Below, piece after piece: positions 16,101 to 24,512 of a DNA stretch of 64,000 nucleotides. Origin of the DNA: an uncultured Bacteroidales bacterium (GTDB lineage Bacteria; Bacteroidota; Bacteroidia; Bacteroidales; Bacteroidaceae); the NCBI GenBank assembly GCA_902787555.1, contig CADAGO010000010.1:22506-86505 (forward strand). Reading direction: 5' to 3'. A model generated the notes under the pieces. It had not been told where the DNA came from. It did not search any database and saw only the letters and a program-made list of their open reading frames with translations. Both the position numbers and the translations under genes were made by a program. Every line of letters begins with the position of its first letter. Position 1 is the first letter of the stretch.

Positions 16101-18910
16101 GAGTTGTAGGTATGTCCGTTACGTACATATCCCATCACGACGCAGACACCGTCTCCGTATGCTCGCTGATAGTTGATGGTGAACTTATACAACTTGCGGT
16201 CGAGTGTGAGGTATTTCCGCTCTACGACTTTGCCGTTAGCGATGACGGTATAGGATACGTAGGCATCGTTTTCGAGTGGTGAGAAGTAAAATACACCTGG
16301 TTTTTCCTCAGAGAAAGAACTGTTGGACATCGAAACGAAGTCGCGGTCGAACTCTGTGCGTGCTTTGTCCTGTTTGCTACCAGGAGCAATCGCTTCGTTG
16401 GAGTTGAAGATGGTGATGAGTCGTTCGTCCGTGATTTCGTTCTCATGTGAGTCTTTTGCCTTGAACTCGAAGCGATAGGTACCCATTGGAAGTGAAGGAA
16501 TGACGATGTTTTGGTCGGTGGTGAATTCTCCTTCGTAGAGCGCAGGATCATTCTTGTCGGCATCTCGTCTGCGGACGCTATAGGTGCCGCTTACGGTCAG
16601 TTCCTGATGGTTGGCGTTGTAGGCTCTCACTTTGGTTGAGTTGGTCTTAGAAATGTCGCACGTTGTGGAACCATAATATGAGAGACTGAATCCACGCTTC
16701 GATACGGCTGTGTAGAACTCAGTTGTGTGGGTTTCGCCAGCGAGGTCGGTGATATCGGCTTTCAACCGATAACGTACGATGCGATCCAACGCTGCGTTCA
16801 GTTCGTTTTCTTCGATGCGGAATGCCACATTGGCATTTCCTTCATCGTTGGTAGTAAGCTCGCCACCATCGATTTCCTCCCAATTGGGTGAATACCAACT
16901 GCCGTAGTTGGTGTTGGCTCTATACAAGGTATATTTCACATTCGCTCCTTGAACAGGAACACCCGTGAGACTCTTGGCATTGAAGGTAACGTGTACGGAG
17001 TCGCCAAAAGCGATTTCACGTTCCGAGTCGGTGCTTTTGTTCGACACTTCGAAAGTCGGACGCTTGTATTCTTCCACCTTAATGGTCTTCGTTGCGTAAT
17101 CATTGAACAACGCGCCTAGTGGTTGCACAAAGTTTACTTTGATGAGGAAATTGCCTGGCAGACGGTCTTTGGGAATGTCGAAGCTGACATCTGCTGTTCC
17201 CCATTCGTTGGTCTTGACCTCCTTGGTCTCTACGTTCTGGCGGTTGACGTCTTGAAGTGTTACGTTCAAGGTAGTGAACGGCATGATGTTGGAAATGTCG
17301 CCGTTACTCTTATAGGCCATAATGCCGACAAGGGCTGTTTGTCCAGGACGATAGATGGCGCGGTCGGTAAAGATGTCGAGCCGTCCACTGGTTTGGCGGC
17401 CTTCATTATTGTCGATGCCCGTTACGCTGATGTTTTCCGTACGGTCGTTCTCTTGAAGCATTGCGTATGCGGAGTAGTATTTTCGACTAGGAACGGTGAA
17501 GGTACATTCGCCCTTTTCGTTGCACTTGAGTATAGTCGACTCTTCATTAGCAGTTGTGAGATAGACGCTCGCTCCTTTGACCGGTCGGCCTGTCACAGCA
17601 TCGACTACAGTGAAGATATGCAGATGTCCAGGCAGACTTAGATCGGTGAGTCGGATGGAAGACAGACGGAATTCTGTGATATTGCTGATGTCACCATTCT
17701 CCAATATTGCCACATAGTGGTCGGCAGGAAGGGTCAACTTGTCGGAAAACTCTCCCTCGTAGGGCAGGTCTTGCTCAATGCGAGCGTTGGTTTTCTCGTC
17801 GGTTGTGAAGACGTAGCTGCGTTCCAGTATCAGTTTGCCGTCTCTCTTCAACTGTCCGTTATTATTTTTCCCATTGTATTGCCGGATGATGAGTCTTGCA
17901 CCCGACATATTCTTGTAGGAAAGCGTTATGTTAAACGGGCGGTTAGCAATGACATCTTCGCCTGTGGCATTGAATGTGATGCTTCCATGAAGCATGTTGT
18001 TCTCGATTTGCCTAAAGTTGTTCAGCAGTTTAGAACCTTTATACTCCATTTGAGCTATCCTGACAAATTCCAGCAACTGGTCTTGCTTTGCTACTTTGGC
18101 TTCTTTGCTGTCGTCGTTGTACATCTGTTCTTCCAAAAAGTTTGCATATGCTAATGCGACATCGGCTTCTGCCTCTAAGCCTTTCGACTCTTCAAGCAAG
18201 GCTTTCAACGCTTGCTCATACTTTGCTTTTGTCATTTCTTCCGTGTTGAGACACTCAAGTGCCATCAGGGTGTAAGCCTCACGATTACCTGTCTGCTTGT
18301 AGAAATCCCTCGCTTCTGTGCGATATTTCAAGTCTGCATCATCTTCAGAACTATGACCGGCAGCAAAGCGAGTCAGTACACTCAGGAGGTCGTGATTGTA
18401 GAAACGACTGTCTTCGCCCAGGGTGAACAGCGGCAGGTAGTCGGAAGCTTTCTCGCGCGCGAGTTCCTTTTTATCTTTTAAACTCTTTGCGAGATACTCG
18501 TTACCCATCTTTTTGTAGAACTCCAAGCTGTCCTCATCTTGCCTAATGGATACATTGTTGCGCATAGCCAGATAGCCAGAACCCATGATGGCGTTGTAGA
18601 TGGCTTCTTCCACAGGTGTGGAGTAGTCGGCAGGACGTATGTCAGCAATGCGGAAACTGTCGGCATCGATTGTACTCTTGGTTTCAACAATCCGAATCCA
18701 TGCCTTCATCATCTGAGGGAAGTTCTTTTCTTTCCGTGCTTTGTTGTAGATTAACTGTGTCTTTTCAGTCACTTGGCGGGGAAGATCTTTCGCAGCCGCA
18801 TTTTCTACTTCTTCCCACATCGACTCGTAAGTCGTCTGGGCAAACAAACTGGTTGTATTCATAACTCCAATTACGATTGCCAATGCAATCACTTTAATGC
18901 TTTTGTTCAT
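13175..18910 (-). CDS. Alpha-2-macroglobulin family protein, exported, no thioester motif seen
   Basis: 1911-residue envelope protein. Residues 1-24 form a signal peptide (VIALAIVIGVMNTTSLFA) with no lipobox cysteine. The MG2 signature TDRAIYRPGQT is near residue 512, and the A2M domain signature FAETAFFYP...LPESLTRWQF is near 1147-1180. A helical toroid-like region follows (GSWSWFDGMEGSYYITEAV). Bacterial A2M proteins usually trap proteases through a Cys-Gly-Glu-Gln type thioester; the corresponding region here reads KLPEHDNAPCFAASLYANTY and has no CxEQ. Between MG2 and A2M, residues about 1083-1112 contain SVDEALQGRIAGLDI, which resembles the plug segment of SusC/TonB receptors. Probably a single-gene unit; its function in protease defence or envelope homeostasis is inferred. 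Confidence 0.9.
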   Translation of the reverse strand: MNKSIKVIALAIVIGVMNTTSLFAQTTYESMWEEVENAAAKDLPRQVTEKTQLIYNKARKEKNFPQMMKAWIRIVETKSTIDADSFRIADIRPADYSTPVEEAIYNAIMGSGYLAMRNNVSIRQDEDSLEFYKKMGNEYLAKSLKDKKELAREKASDYLPLFTLGEDSRFYNHDLLSVLTRFAAGHSSEDDADLKYRTEARDFYKQTGNREAYTLMALECLNTEEMTKAKYEQALKALLEESKGLEAEADVALAYANFLEEQMYNDDSKEAKVAKQDQLLEFVRIAQMEYKGSKLLNNFRQIENNMLHGSITFNATGEDVIANRPFNITLSYKNMSGARLIIRQYNGKNNNGQLKRDGKLILERSYVFTTDEKTNARIEQDLPYEGEFSDKLTLPADHYVAILENGDISNITEFRLSSIRLTDLSLPGHLHIFTVVDAVTGRPVKGASVYLTTANEESTILKCNEKGECTFTVPSRKYYSAYAMLQENDRTENISVTGIDNNEGRQTSGRLDIFTDRAIYRPGQTALVGIMAYKSNGDISNIMPFTTLNVTLQDVNRQNVETKEVKTNEWGTADVSFDIPKDRLPGNFLIKVNFVQPLGALFNDYATKTIKVEEYKRPTFEVSNKSTDSEREIAFGDSVHVTFNAKSLTGVPVQGANVKYTLYRANTNYGSWYSPNWEEIDGGELTTNDEGNANVAFRIEENELNAALDRIVRYRLKADITDLAGETHTTEFYTAVSKRGFSLSYYGSTTCDISKTNSTKVRAYNANHQELTVSGTYSVRRRDADKNDPALYEGEFTTDQNIVIPSLPMGTYRFEFKAKDSHENEITDERLITIFNSNEAIAPGSKQDKARTEFDRDFVSMSNSSFSEEKPGVFYFSPLENDAYVSYTVIANGKVVERKYLTLDRKLYKFTINYQRAYGDGVCVVMGYVRNGHTYNSSYTFNYSKPNDNLRFTWKSFRDKLTPGQKETWILTVKDHNGRPVNAAEMMATMYDASLDEFARNAWYFYINNYLIIDRGYFNITNKNFRTHFSISKRIKSLEWMNREYDELTSYFSYLGIRPILYRSDMRLRGAGAPIALERKVVAEAINMEEFEGLAMTSVDEALQGRIAGLDITMDSGDLGNNQTKRLAGLGLDNGLDDGAIPKVEMRSNFAETAFFYPHLLTDENGDVHISFTLPESLTRWQFMGFAHTKDVRYGNVDTTIVAKKDFMLQPNMPRFVREGDKVSIASRVINQSELLQTATVYFIIKDAETDEVIWKDTKQVSVEADKTAQVTFNYNVSDRYPLLICEITAESDNFSDGERNYLPVLSSKKYVTETAPFYVYRGENKNVDLNSLFNENSSTATKKRMVLEFTTNPSWMVIEALEGIKLPEHDNAPCFAASLYANTYASRFAKQIPNFQEILKSQTVESDAQLSNNQDLKDIDLQESPWVREALKEKNQRAELIDFFDEQLMTLRIKTAKMRLQHLQNNDGSWSWFDGMEGSYYITEAVCENLIYLASEDNQVEQMLREGLSYLDKKNLKDYQEMKRQKIKPYPSERVLRYLYLCAMMPNRKVSSDLKKMREEYLKELEKQTRTLTIYGKSNGAFILRAFGHTKKADEFLQSAVEYSITKPGMGRYYATDKAEYSWRDNKIPTQLAAMNSIRSSERKDRPTLLADMQVWLLRQKQSQQWDNPMNTIGAVQFLIENDKDKAALSNRTLPLFSLDGSRLSTPIDTTKFLAEQLGYVRTQVADNLIANGIHQLNVQSTEALTGDEAFDRGPSSISWGAVYTQFNEELANLKNQSSGELQITRRIMVDGKDLDRTLKIGDKVTVRLTIKADRDFDFVQIRSQHPACFEPTNQLSGYRRMGGLGGYVARHDSFTDVFFDTFRKGSLTYDLEFYVTRTGEYLAGIATAQCAYAPEYVGHSGGDKVVVGE

Positions 18911-18939
18911 AATATGAGCGTTTTATTGATTTCCGACGG

Positions 18940-18947
18940 CAAAGGTA
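18940..18947 (-). promoter_or_regulatory. Promoter -7 element for the A2M-like gene
   Basis: TACCTTTG on the minus strand, 30 bases before the ATG, with a TTGTTTTG string about 10-20 bases upstream as part of a possible -33 region. Confidence 0.6.
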
Positions 18948-19019
18948 CAACATTTCTGCAAAACAACCAAGAAAATTAGTTTACAAAAAATTTACATTTT
19001 TCGAGGAGTTTCCCTAAAA

Positions 19020-19051
19020 ATTTACAAATAATTTACAAATGATTTACAAAT
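19020..19051. repeat. Three 11-base units in the A2M upstream region
   Basis: ATTTACAAAT occurs at 19020-19029, 19031-19040 and 19042-19051, an exact 11-base period. Another 11-base pair, TTGCTTTTTGG / TTGCGTTTTTA, follows at 19101-19122. The 266-base gap holds no other feature apart from the promoter. Confidence 0.7.
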
Positions 19052-19176
19052 CGGCTTTGTGGGTATCTACAAGCATGTTTTCTTGTTTTGCGTTTTTTCC
19101 TTGCTTTTTGGTTGCGTTTTTATGCAAGAAATGATGCGAATGTTTCAAATCTGCAAATATGTTACATTATTGACAG

Positions 19177-19896
19177 TTATAATTGATGCCCGAATTGCTT
19201 CAGTCGGGTGCGCCGTTCTTTCCAATCGGGCATGAAAACTGCCATTTTGTTATAAAAATCGGCATTATGAGCCGGAACATACTGATGGGTCATCTCATGG
19301 AGGACAACATATTGGACGCACTCAAGAGGAACCTGTGCCAGATTGATATTGAAGACGATTGAACGCTTTCGGGGATTGAATGTTCCCCAAACACTTTTGC
19401 GATGCAAAATACGGAAAGGAATCGGATTGCATTTGAGTTTGGATTGATAGTCGTTCATGTAAACTGATACAACCATCGAAAGACGTTCCTTATAGAAAGC
19501 ATGCAATAGCATCTCGCGTTTCTTCTGCGAAGAATCTGGGTTGATATGCAAAGTAATGATACTTCCGTCAATAGAAACAAAGGCTTTCTCCTTAGGTTTT
19601 ATCTCTTGTATATGCAAAGAATAGGTGATGCCAAACAACAGCACTTGTTCGCCTTCTGAGTAATTGTGTGATGTGGGTTGAGGAAGCGATTGAACCTTAT
19701 GGATGGCTTTCTGCATCCAGTTGTATCGTTCGGAGAGGAATTCGATGACGGCTTTACGACTAGTCCATCGGGGCGCAGTAGCGCAAACAATACCGTCGGG
19801 CGGTAAAACCCGCACACGCATCATGCGAACGCCACTTTTCCATGTGAGCAGTATGCTGATATCATGAATCTGGATGGTTTCAGTTTGACTGGGCAT
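19177..19896 (-). CDS. YgjP-like metal-dependent hydrolase (DUF45 / SprT-like)
   Basis: Zinc-metalloprotease-like protein of 239 residues from the ATG at 19896, the start preferred because the longer frame would be read through topB. The motif YVVLHEMTHQYVPAHNADF holds HExxH plus a downstream His and is the core of the YgjP/DUF45 family; PDWKERRTRLKQ near the C-terminus is also typical. Some family members lie next to restriction genes, and their cellular substrate is not established. It overlaps the end of topB by 17 bases, so the two are translationally linked and it is the last gene of the meaB-porQ-cmk-ispH-topB unit. Confidence 0.85.
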   Translation of the reverse strand: MPSQTETIQIHDISILLTWKSGVRMMRVRVLPPDGIVCATAPRWTSRKAVIEFLSERYNWMQKAIHKVQSLPQPTSHNYSEGEQVLLFGITYSLHIQEIKPKEKAFVSIDGSIITLHINPDSSQKKREMLLHAFYKERLSMVVSVYMNDYQSKLKCNPIPFRILHRKSVWGTFNPRKRSIVFNINLAQVPLECVQYVVLHEMTHQYVPAHNADFYNKMAVFMPDWKERRTRLKQFGHQL

Positions 19897-22006
19897 CGAA
19901 TGGACGACGATATGTGCAACCTTCCTTCCAACGTGAGCAGCCATAAGCAGTCTTCCCTTTTATAATATGGCCTTCGTGACACACAGGACAAGGAAGCCCG
20001 ACCCACTGATCGCCAGCCCCCTCTTTTAGTTCTGCTTTAGAGGCAGAGGGCTTCGGGCTCTCCTTTGAGGAGGATTTCGTGGTTCGTTTCTTGCGGGGTT
20101 GGAAACCTGCAGGAGCGTTTGAAGAAGGTGCGGATGTTGAGTTAGCTGTTTTCTTTTTCTTCCCTTTTACCTCTTCTTCCATGATCGTTATCCGTCGATT
20201 GGAATTATCTGCGCGAACGGTCGTCACGATATCTGTGACCATCTGTTTGAGTTCAGAGATGAACTGAGGGGCGCTGTAGTCGTGGTGTTCGATCTGTCGA
20301 AGTTTCTTTTCCCACATACCAGTCAGTTCTGCGCTCTTCAATAGTTCTTCATGTATCAATCCAATGAGTTCTACACCTGTAGGGGTAGCAACCAGTGACT
20401 TACGTTCCTTGCGGATGTATCGTCGTTTAAAGAGGGTCTCAATAATTGCTGCACGTGTGGATGGACGTCCGATGCCGTTTTCTTTCAGCGCATCGCGCAG
20501 TTCTTCATCATCCACAAATTTACCTGCTGTTTCCATCGCACGTAGCAGTGTAGCTTCTGTATAAGGTTTTGGTGGGGTAGTCCATTTGTCCATTAGTGAT
20601 GGCTCATGTGGACCTGATTCGCCAACAACAAATGCAGGAAGGGTTTTCTCTGTCGCTTCGTTATTCTCGTTGTTCTCCCCATTATCTGCAGAAGTGCTAT
20701 CTTCCGCTCCTTCATTTTTTTGTGATTGATAGATGATTCGCCATCCTGGGTCGGTGATTTGCTTGCCTGTTACCTTGAATTCTACATCGCCGGCTTTACC
20801 AAGAACCGTTGTTGTGAGAAACTTGCAATCGGGATAGAATGCGGCAATGAAGGCACGGGCAACTAAATCATACACACGTTTCTCAAAGTCTGAAAGATTC
20901 TGAGGAGGTACTCCTGTGGGAATAATGGCATGGTGGTCAGTTACCTTGGAAGAATCAAAAAACTTCTTAGATTTCGGTAGTTTCTTTCCTTCAAGCGGTT
21001 GTGTGAATTGCTCATATCCACGTAGCCCTTTCAGGATTTTCGGGCATTTTGGATAGATGTCATCGCTTAGGAATGTGGTGTCGACACGTGGGTAAGTAGT
21101 GAATTTCTTTTCGTAGAGACTTTGGATGGTTTGTAAAGTCTGCTCGGCAGACATGTTAAACTTCCGATTGCATTCCACCTGTAGGGATGTGAGGTCGTAC
21201 AGACGTGGAGGTGCTTCGGTACCTTTTTTAGCAGATACGTCGGTGACTTCAAATGGGTAGTTGCGTACCTTCTCTAAATACTCTAATCCTTCCTCTTGAG
21301 TGGCAAACTTACCTTTTGTCGCTTGGAAGGTGGTATCGCGGTAGATGGTGGAAAGAATCCAGTATTGTTCGGGTACGAAGTTCTCAATCTCTTGTTGACG
21401 TCGGACAATCATGGCGAGGGTAGGTGTCTGAACACGTCCTATTGAGAGTATCTGGCGATTCTGGCCATACTTAATGGTATAGAGACGTGTAGCGTTCAAT
21501 CCTAATGTCCAATCTCCAATAGCACGGCTCAATCCTGCTTCGTAAAGGGATTGGTATTCCGACTGGTCTTTCAAGGAATTGAAGCCTTCTCGGATGGATT
21601 CTTCTGTGAGAGAACTGATCCATAAGCGTTTTACTGGGCATTTTGCCCCCGCTTTCTGCATCACCCATCGTTGAATTAGTTCGCCTTCCTGTCCAGCATC
21701 ACCGCAGTTGATAATCTCATCTGCATTCTGCATCAGCTGCTCTATGATGGCAAATTGCTTTTTTACACCAGCATCGTCTTTCAAACGAATGCCAAAGCGT
21801 GGGGGAATCATAGGTAAATCCCATAAATCCCAATGCTGCCAACGGGGATTGTATTCATTTGGCTCCTTAAGTTCACACAGATGTCCGAAGGTCCATGTGA
21901 CTTGATACCCATTTCCTTCGATATATCCTTGTTTGGCGTTTTTTGCACCAAGTACATTGGCGATGTCTTTGGCGACACTTGGCTTTTCGGCTATACAGAC
22001 TATCAT
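19880..22006 (-). CDS. topB: DNA topoisomerase III (type IA)
   Basis: Type IA topoisomerase that relaxes and decatenates DNA. The N-terminal Toprim domain begins MIVCIAEKPSVAKDIANVLG and includes GDAGQEGELIQRWV (acidic metal triad). SIGRVQTPTLAMI and the active-site region FTTYPRVDTTFLS follow, with the catalytic Tyr near residue 304. After the core there is an acidic insert (about 430-460) and a Lys/Ser/Ala-rich linker, then a C-terminal zinc-ribbon-like segment CPVCHEGHI...YGCSRWKEGC. 708 residues is normal for Bacteroidetes TopB. Starts 10 bases after ispH. Confidence 0.95.
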   Translation of the reverse strand: MIVCIAEKPSVAKDIANVLGAKNAKQGYIEGNGYQVTWTFGHLCELKEPNEYNPRWQHWDLWDLPMIPPRFGIRLKDDAGVKKQFAIIEQLMQNADEIINCGDAGQEGELIQRWVMQKAGAKCPVKRLWISSLTEESIREGFNSLKDQSEYQSLYEAGLSRAIGDWTLGLNATRLYTIKYGQNRQILSIGRVQTPTLAMIVRRQQEIENFVPEQYWILSTIYRDTTFQATKGKFATQEEGLEYLEKVRNYPFEVTDVSAKKGTEAPPRLYDLTSLQVECNRKFNMSAEQTLQTIQSLYEKKFTTYPRVDTTFLSDDIYPKCPKILKGLRGYEQFTQPLEGKKLPKSKKFFDSSKVTDHHAIIPTGVPPQNLSDFEKRVYDLVARAFIAAFYPDCKFLTTTVLGKAGDVEFKVTGKQITDPGWRIIYQSQKNEGAEDSTSADNGENNENNEATEKTLPAFVVGESGPHEPSLMDKWTTPPKPYTEATLLRAMETAGKFVDDEELRDALKENGIGRPSTRAAIIETLFKRRYIRKERKSLVATPTGVELIGLIHEELLKSAELTGMWEKKLRQIEHHDYSAPQFISELKQMVTDIVTTVRADNSNRRITIMEEEVKGKKKKTANSTSAPSSNAPAGFQPRKKRTTKSSSKESPKPSASKAELKEGAGDQWVGLPCPVCHEGHIIKGKTAYGCSRWKEGCTYRRPFDAQSN

Positions 22007-22016
22007 CGTTTATTGC

Positions 22017-22877
22017 TTACTGCTTCAAAATGGCATCACGACATTGCTCCATCAACCACTTTGGTGTGGATGTAGCACCACAGATACCAACAGATTCTGC
22101 TCCATCGAACCATGCAAGATCGATTTCGGACGCATCTTCAATCATGTGTGAATGTGGATTAACGTTAAGACATTCTGAATAAAGTACTTTCCCGTTTGAA
22201 CTCTTTTTCCCACAGACGAAGAGAATAACATCATGTCGTTCGGCAAATTCGCGAATATGGGGCATGCGGTTGGCTACTTGTCGGCAGATGGTGTCGAAGT
22301 AGTTGAATTCTGCTCCCTGATGCATGTGCTTGCTGATATAACCGACAATCTCACGGAATCCTTCGAGCGACTTTGTCGTCTGAGAATATAGTTGGATGTT
22401 GCGTGTGAAATCAAGTTTTCGAGCATCATCGAGGTTTTCTATTACAATGGCGTTTCCTTCGGTCTGTCCTACTAAGCCAATTACTTCTGCATGTCCGTTC
22501 TTCCCATAGATGACAATCTGCTTTTTGTGTTCAGGGTCGGCATCGTAATCTGCTTTGATTCTTTTTTGTATATGAAGGACAACGGGACAGGTGGCATCGA
22601 TAATCTCGATGTTTTGCTCTTCTGCCTGACGATAGGTAGAAGGTGGCTCCCCATGTGCTCGTAGTAGTAACTTCGTATCATGGAGTTGGGAAAGGGAGGC
22701 CTTGTCAACACTGATAAGACCTAATGCCTTGAGGCGCTCACACTCCCGACCATTGTGTACAATGTCGCCAAGACAATAGAGTGGGGTGCTGGATGCACTC
22801 AACTCTTCTTCTGCTTTGCGGATGGCTGTGGTCACACCATTGCAGAATCCCGAACCGTTGTCGATTTCGATGAACAC
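22017..22877 (-). CDS. ispH: 4-hydroxy-3-methylbut-2-enyl diphosphate reductase
   Basis: Last enzyme of the MEP isoprenoid pathway, an iron-sulfur reductase producing IPP and DMAPP. Cluster cysteines are visible in SGFCNGVTTAI, IDATCPVVLHIQ and the C-terminal part (FDTICRQVANR; VCGKKSSNGK). The family motifs HGEPPSTY and GHAEVIGLVGQT are present. 286 residues, as expected. The order porQ-cmk-ispH matches the arrangement known in Porphyromonas gingivalis. It lies 2 bases after cmk. Confidence 0.96.
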   Translation of the reverse strand: MFIEIDNGSGFCNGVTTAIRKAEEELSASSTPLYCLGDIVHNGRECERLKALGLISVDKASLSQLHDTKLLLRAHGEPPSTYRQAEEQNIEIIDATCPVVLHIQKRIKADYDADPEHKKQIVIYGKNGHAEVIGLVGQTEGNAIVIENLDDARKLDFTRNIQLYSQTTKSLEGFREIVGYISKHMHQGAEFNYFDTICRQVANRMPHIREFAERHDVILFVCGKKSSNGKVLYSECLNVNPHSHMIEDASEIDLAWFDGAESVGICGATSTPKWLMEQCRDAILKQ

Positions 22878-22879
22878 TG

Positions 22880-23575
22880 CTATGAGTTAATAACTTGGTT
22901 GAACTTGTCTAATAGCCACTGATTTTGTTCGTCTTTCGTCATGAACGAATTATCGAGCACTAAAGCATCGTCAGCCTGACGGAGCGGATTGACTTCACGG
23001 TGGGAGTCAATATAATCGCGTTCCTGAACATTCTTCAAGATATCATCGAAGTTGACATCCTTCTCTCCTTTACTGATAAGTTCGTCGTAACGGCGTTTTG
23101 CACGTACTTCTGCTGTTGCGGTCACAAATACTTTCAGTTCGGCATTGGGGAAAACCGCTGTTCCGATATCGCGTCCGTCCATCACAATACCCTTTTCCTT
23201 GCCCATCTGTTGCTGTTGGGCTGTGAGCACTTCCCGAACAAAGGGCAGTGCGGCAATTGGACTGACATTGTTCGATACCTCCATCAAACGGATTTCATGT
23301 TCGACGACTTCACCATTGAGACATGTCAGAGGGAGACGGGTTGTCTCGTCGAGTTTGAAACTAATGGAAACATCCTTTAGGGCCACCTTCAGACCTTCTT
23401 CATCAATTCCTTCGGGCGTGATGAAATGGTTACGCAGCGCAAAGAGTGTGACGGCGCGATACATGGCGCCTGTATCGACATAAATATAACCTACTTGTTG
23501 GGACAGCCATTTCGCCATCGTGCTTTTTCCGCATGATGAGTGTCCGTCGAGTGCTACGATGATTTTAGAATGCAT
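22880..23575 (-). CDS. cmk: Cytidylate kinase
   Basis: Phosphorylates CMP and dCMP using ATP. The P-loop is [14 protein letters not shown] near residues 11-24, followed by [28 protein letters not shown] and the [13 protein letters not shown] segment with substrate-binding arginines are typical of Cmk. 231 residues. Its start overlaps the end of porQ by 11 bases, suggesting translational coupling. Confidence 0.96.
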   Translation of the reverse strand: MHSKIIVALDGHSSCGKSTMAKWLSQQVGYIYVDTGAMYRAVTLFALRNHFITPEGIDEEGLKVALKDVSISFKLDETTRLPLTCLNGEVVEHEIRLMEVSNNVSPIAALPFVREVLTAQQQQMGKEKGIVMDGRDIGTAVFPNAELKVFVTATAEVRAKRRYDELISKGEKDVNFDDILKNVQERDYIDSHREVNPLRQADDALVLDNSFMTKDEQNQWLLDKFNQVINS

Positions 23576-24512
23576 AACTGGCGTTTATGATGAGTGATGA
23601 GGCTGATACGTGATATTTGCCGTATGCCAGCCCGACTTTTATTTTCTTTAAGGATAATCCTGCACCGATAGATACACCTGCCCAATGGCTGCTGTCTTGT
23701 ATCTTCATCTCTTTGGATCTGCGTGGGTTGATACCGATAGCTACCCACGTGGTGCTGGATGGGAAGATGTCTGCACCAAATGTAAGGTGGTGAATGGGTT
23801 TCTTTACGTCCCAGTCGGTAAGTTTGTCGAACGTTACAGATAGTCGGATAGGGGCATTCTCAAAATCTTTTGACACTCCTAACGCTAAATTAAACGGCAT
23901 TTTCTCATGCGTTTCGTAGAGTGCATCGACCTGTCCACCTAGATTTTGGGCTACAAGGCTGATCGACCATCCTCGCTCAGGTGTGTAGTAGTTCAAACCT
24001 AAATCGACAGCAATTGCGGTAGACTTGAATTCTCCGTAATTTGATAGCAGTACTTTTCCTTGTACTCCACCTGAAAGATTGTCGGTGAACAGATAGGCAT
24101 ATCCTGCTTGTATGTCGATGTCCTTCGCGGAGAACGACCCCGTTGTGTTGAAGTCTGCATCTGTTTCAATCAGGTCTCCGTAGTTTAGGAGCTGTGCTCC
24201 CAAAGCCCAGGTTCCGCGTTCACCCATATGCTTCACAAACGATGCTCCCAACTTATTCGTGCTTGAAATATACGAAGTGTAGTTGAGGCTGAGCGTTTTG
24301 TCAGAGGTGTTGACAGTCAATGCAGGATTGGTAAACATCAATGAGGCATCGTCTTCGATGATGCTGATGTTGTTACCTCCCAAAGCCGCTGCATGTGCTG
24401 ACGTGGGTATCTCAAGAAACTGGTATCCTGTACTACCTTCCTGTGCTTTGATTCCTGCGCTACATAAAAGGAAGGTACACAGAAGTCCCATTTTTTTAGT
24501 TACCTTATTCAT
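23565..24512 (-). CDS. porQ: Type IX secretion system protein PorQ
   Basis: Outer-membrane beta-barrel component of the type IX secretion system of Bacteroidetes; in P. gingivalis PorQ anchors PorZ and is needed for attachment of secreted cargo to the surface. A signal peptide ([18 protein letters not shown]) is followed by the family opening [20 protein letters not shown] and [11 protein letters not shown], then alternating beta strands, ending in the aromatic residue of ASYAF. 315 residues. Overlaps the meaB stop by 4 bases (ATGA) and is followed by cmk and ispH, as known in P. gingivalis. The secreted protein at 50782 has a possible type IX sorting domain. Confidence 0.93.
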   Translation of the reverse strand: MNKVTKKMGLLCTFLLCSAGIKAQEGSTGYQFLEIPTSAHAAALGGNNISIIEDDASLMFTNPALTVNTSDKTLSLNYTSYISSTNKLGASFVKHMGERGTWALGAQLLNYGDLIETDADFNTTGSFSAKDIDIQAGYAYLFTDNLSGGVQGKVLLSNYGEFKSTAIAVDLGLNYYTPERGWSISLVAQNLGGQVDALYETHEKMPFNLALGVSKDFENAPIRLSVTFDKLTDWDVKKPIHHLTFGADIFPSSTTWVAIGINPRRSKEMKIQDSSHWAGVSIGAGLSLKKIKVGLAYGKYHVSASSLIINASYAF

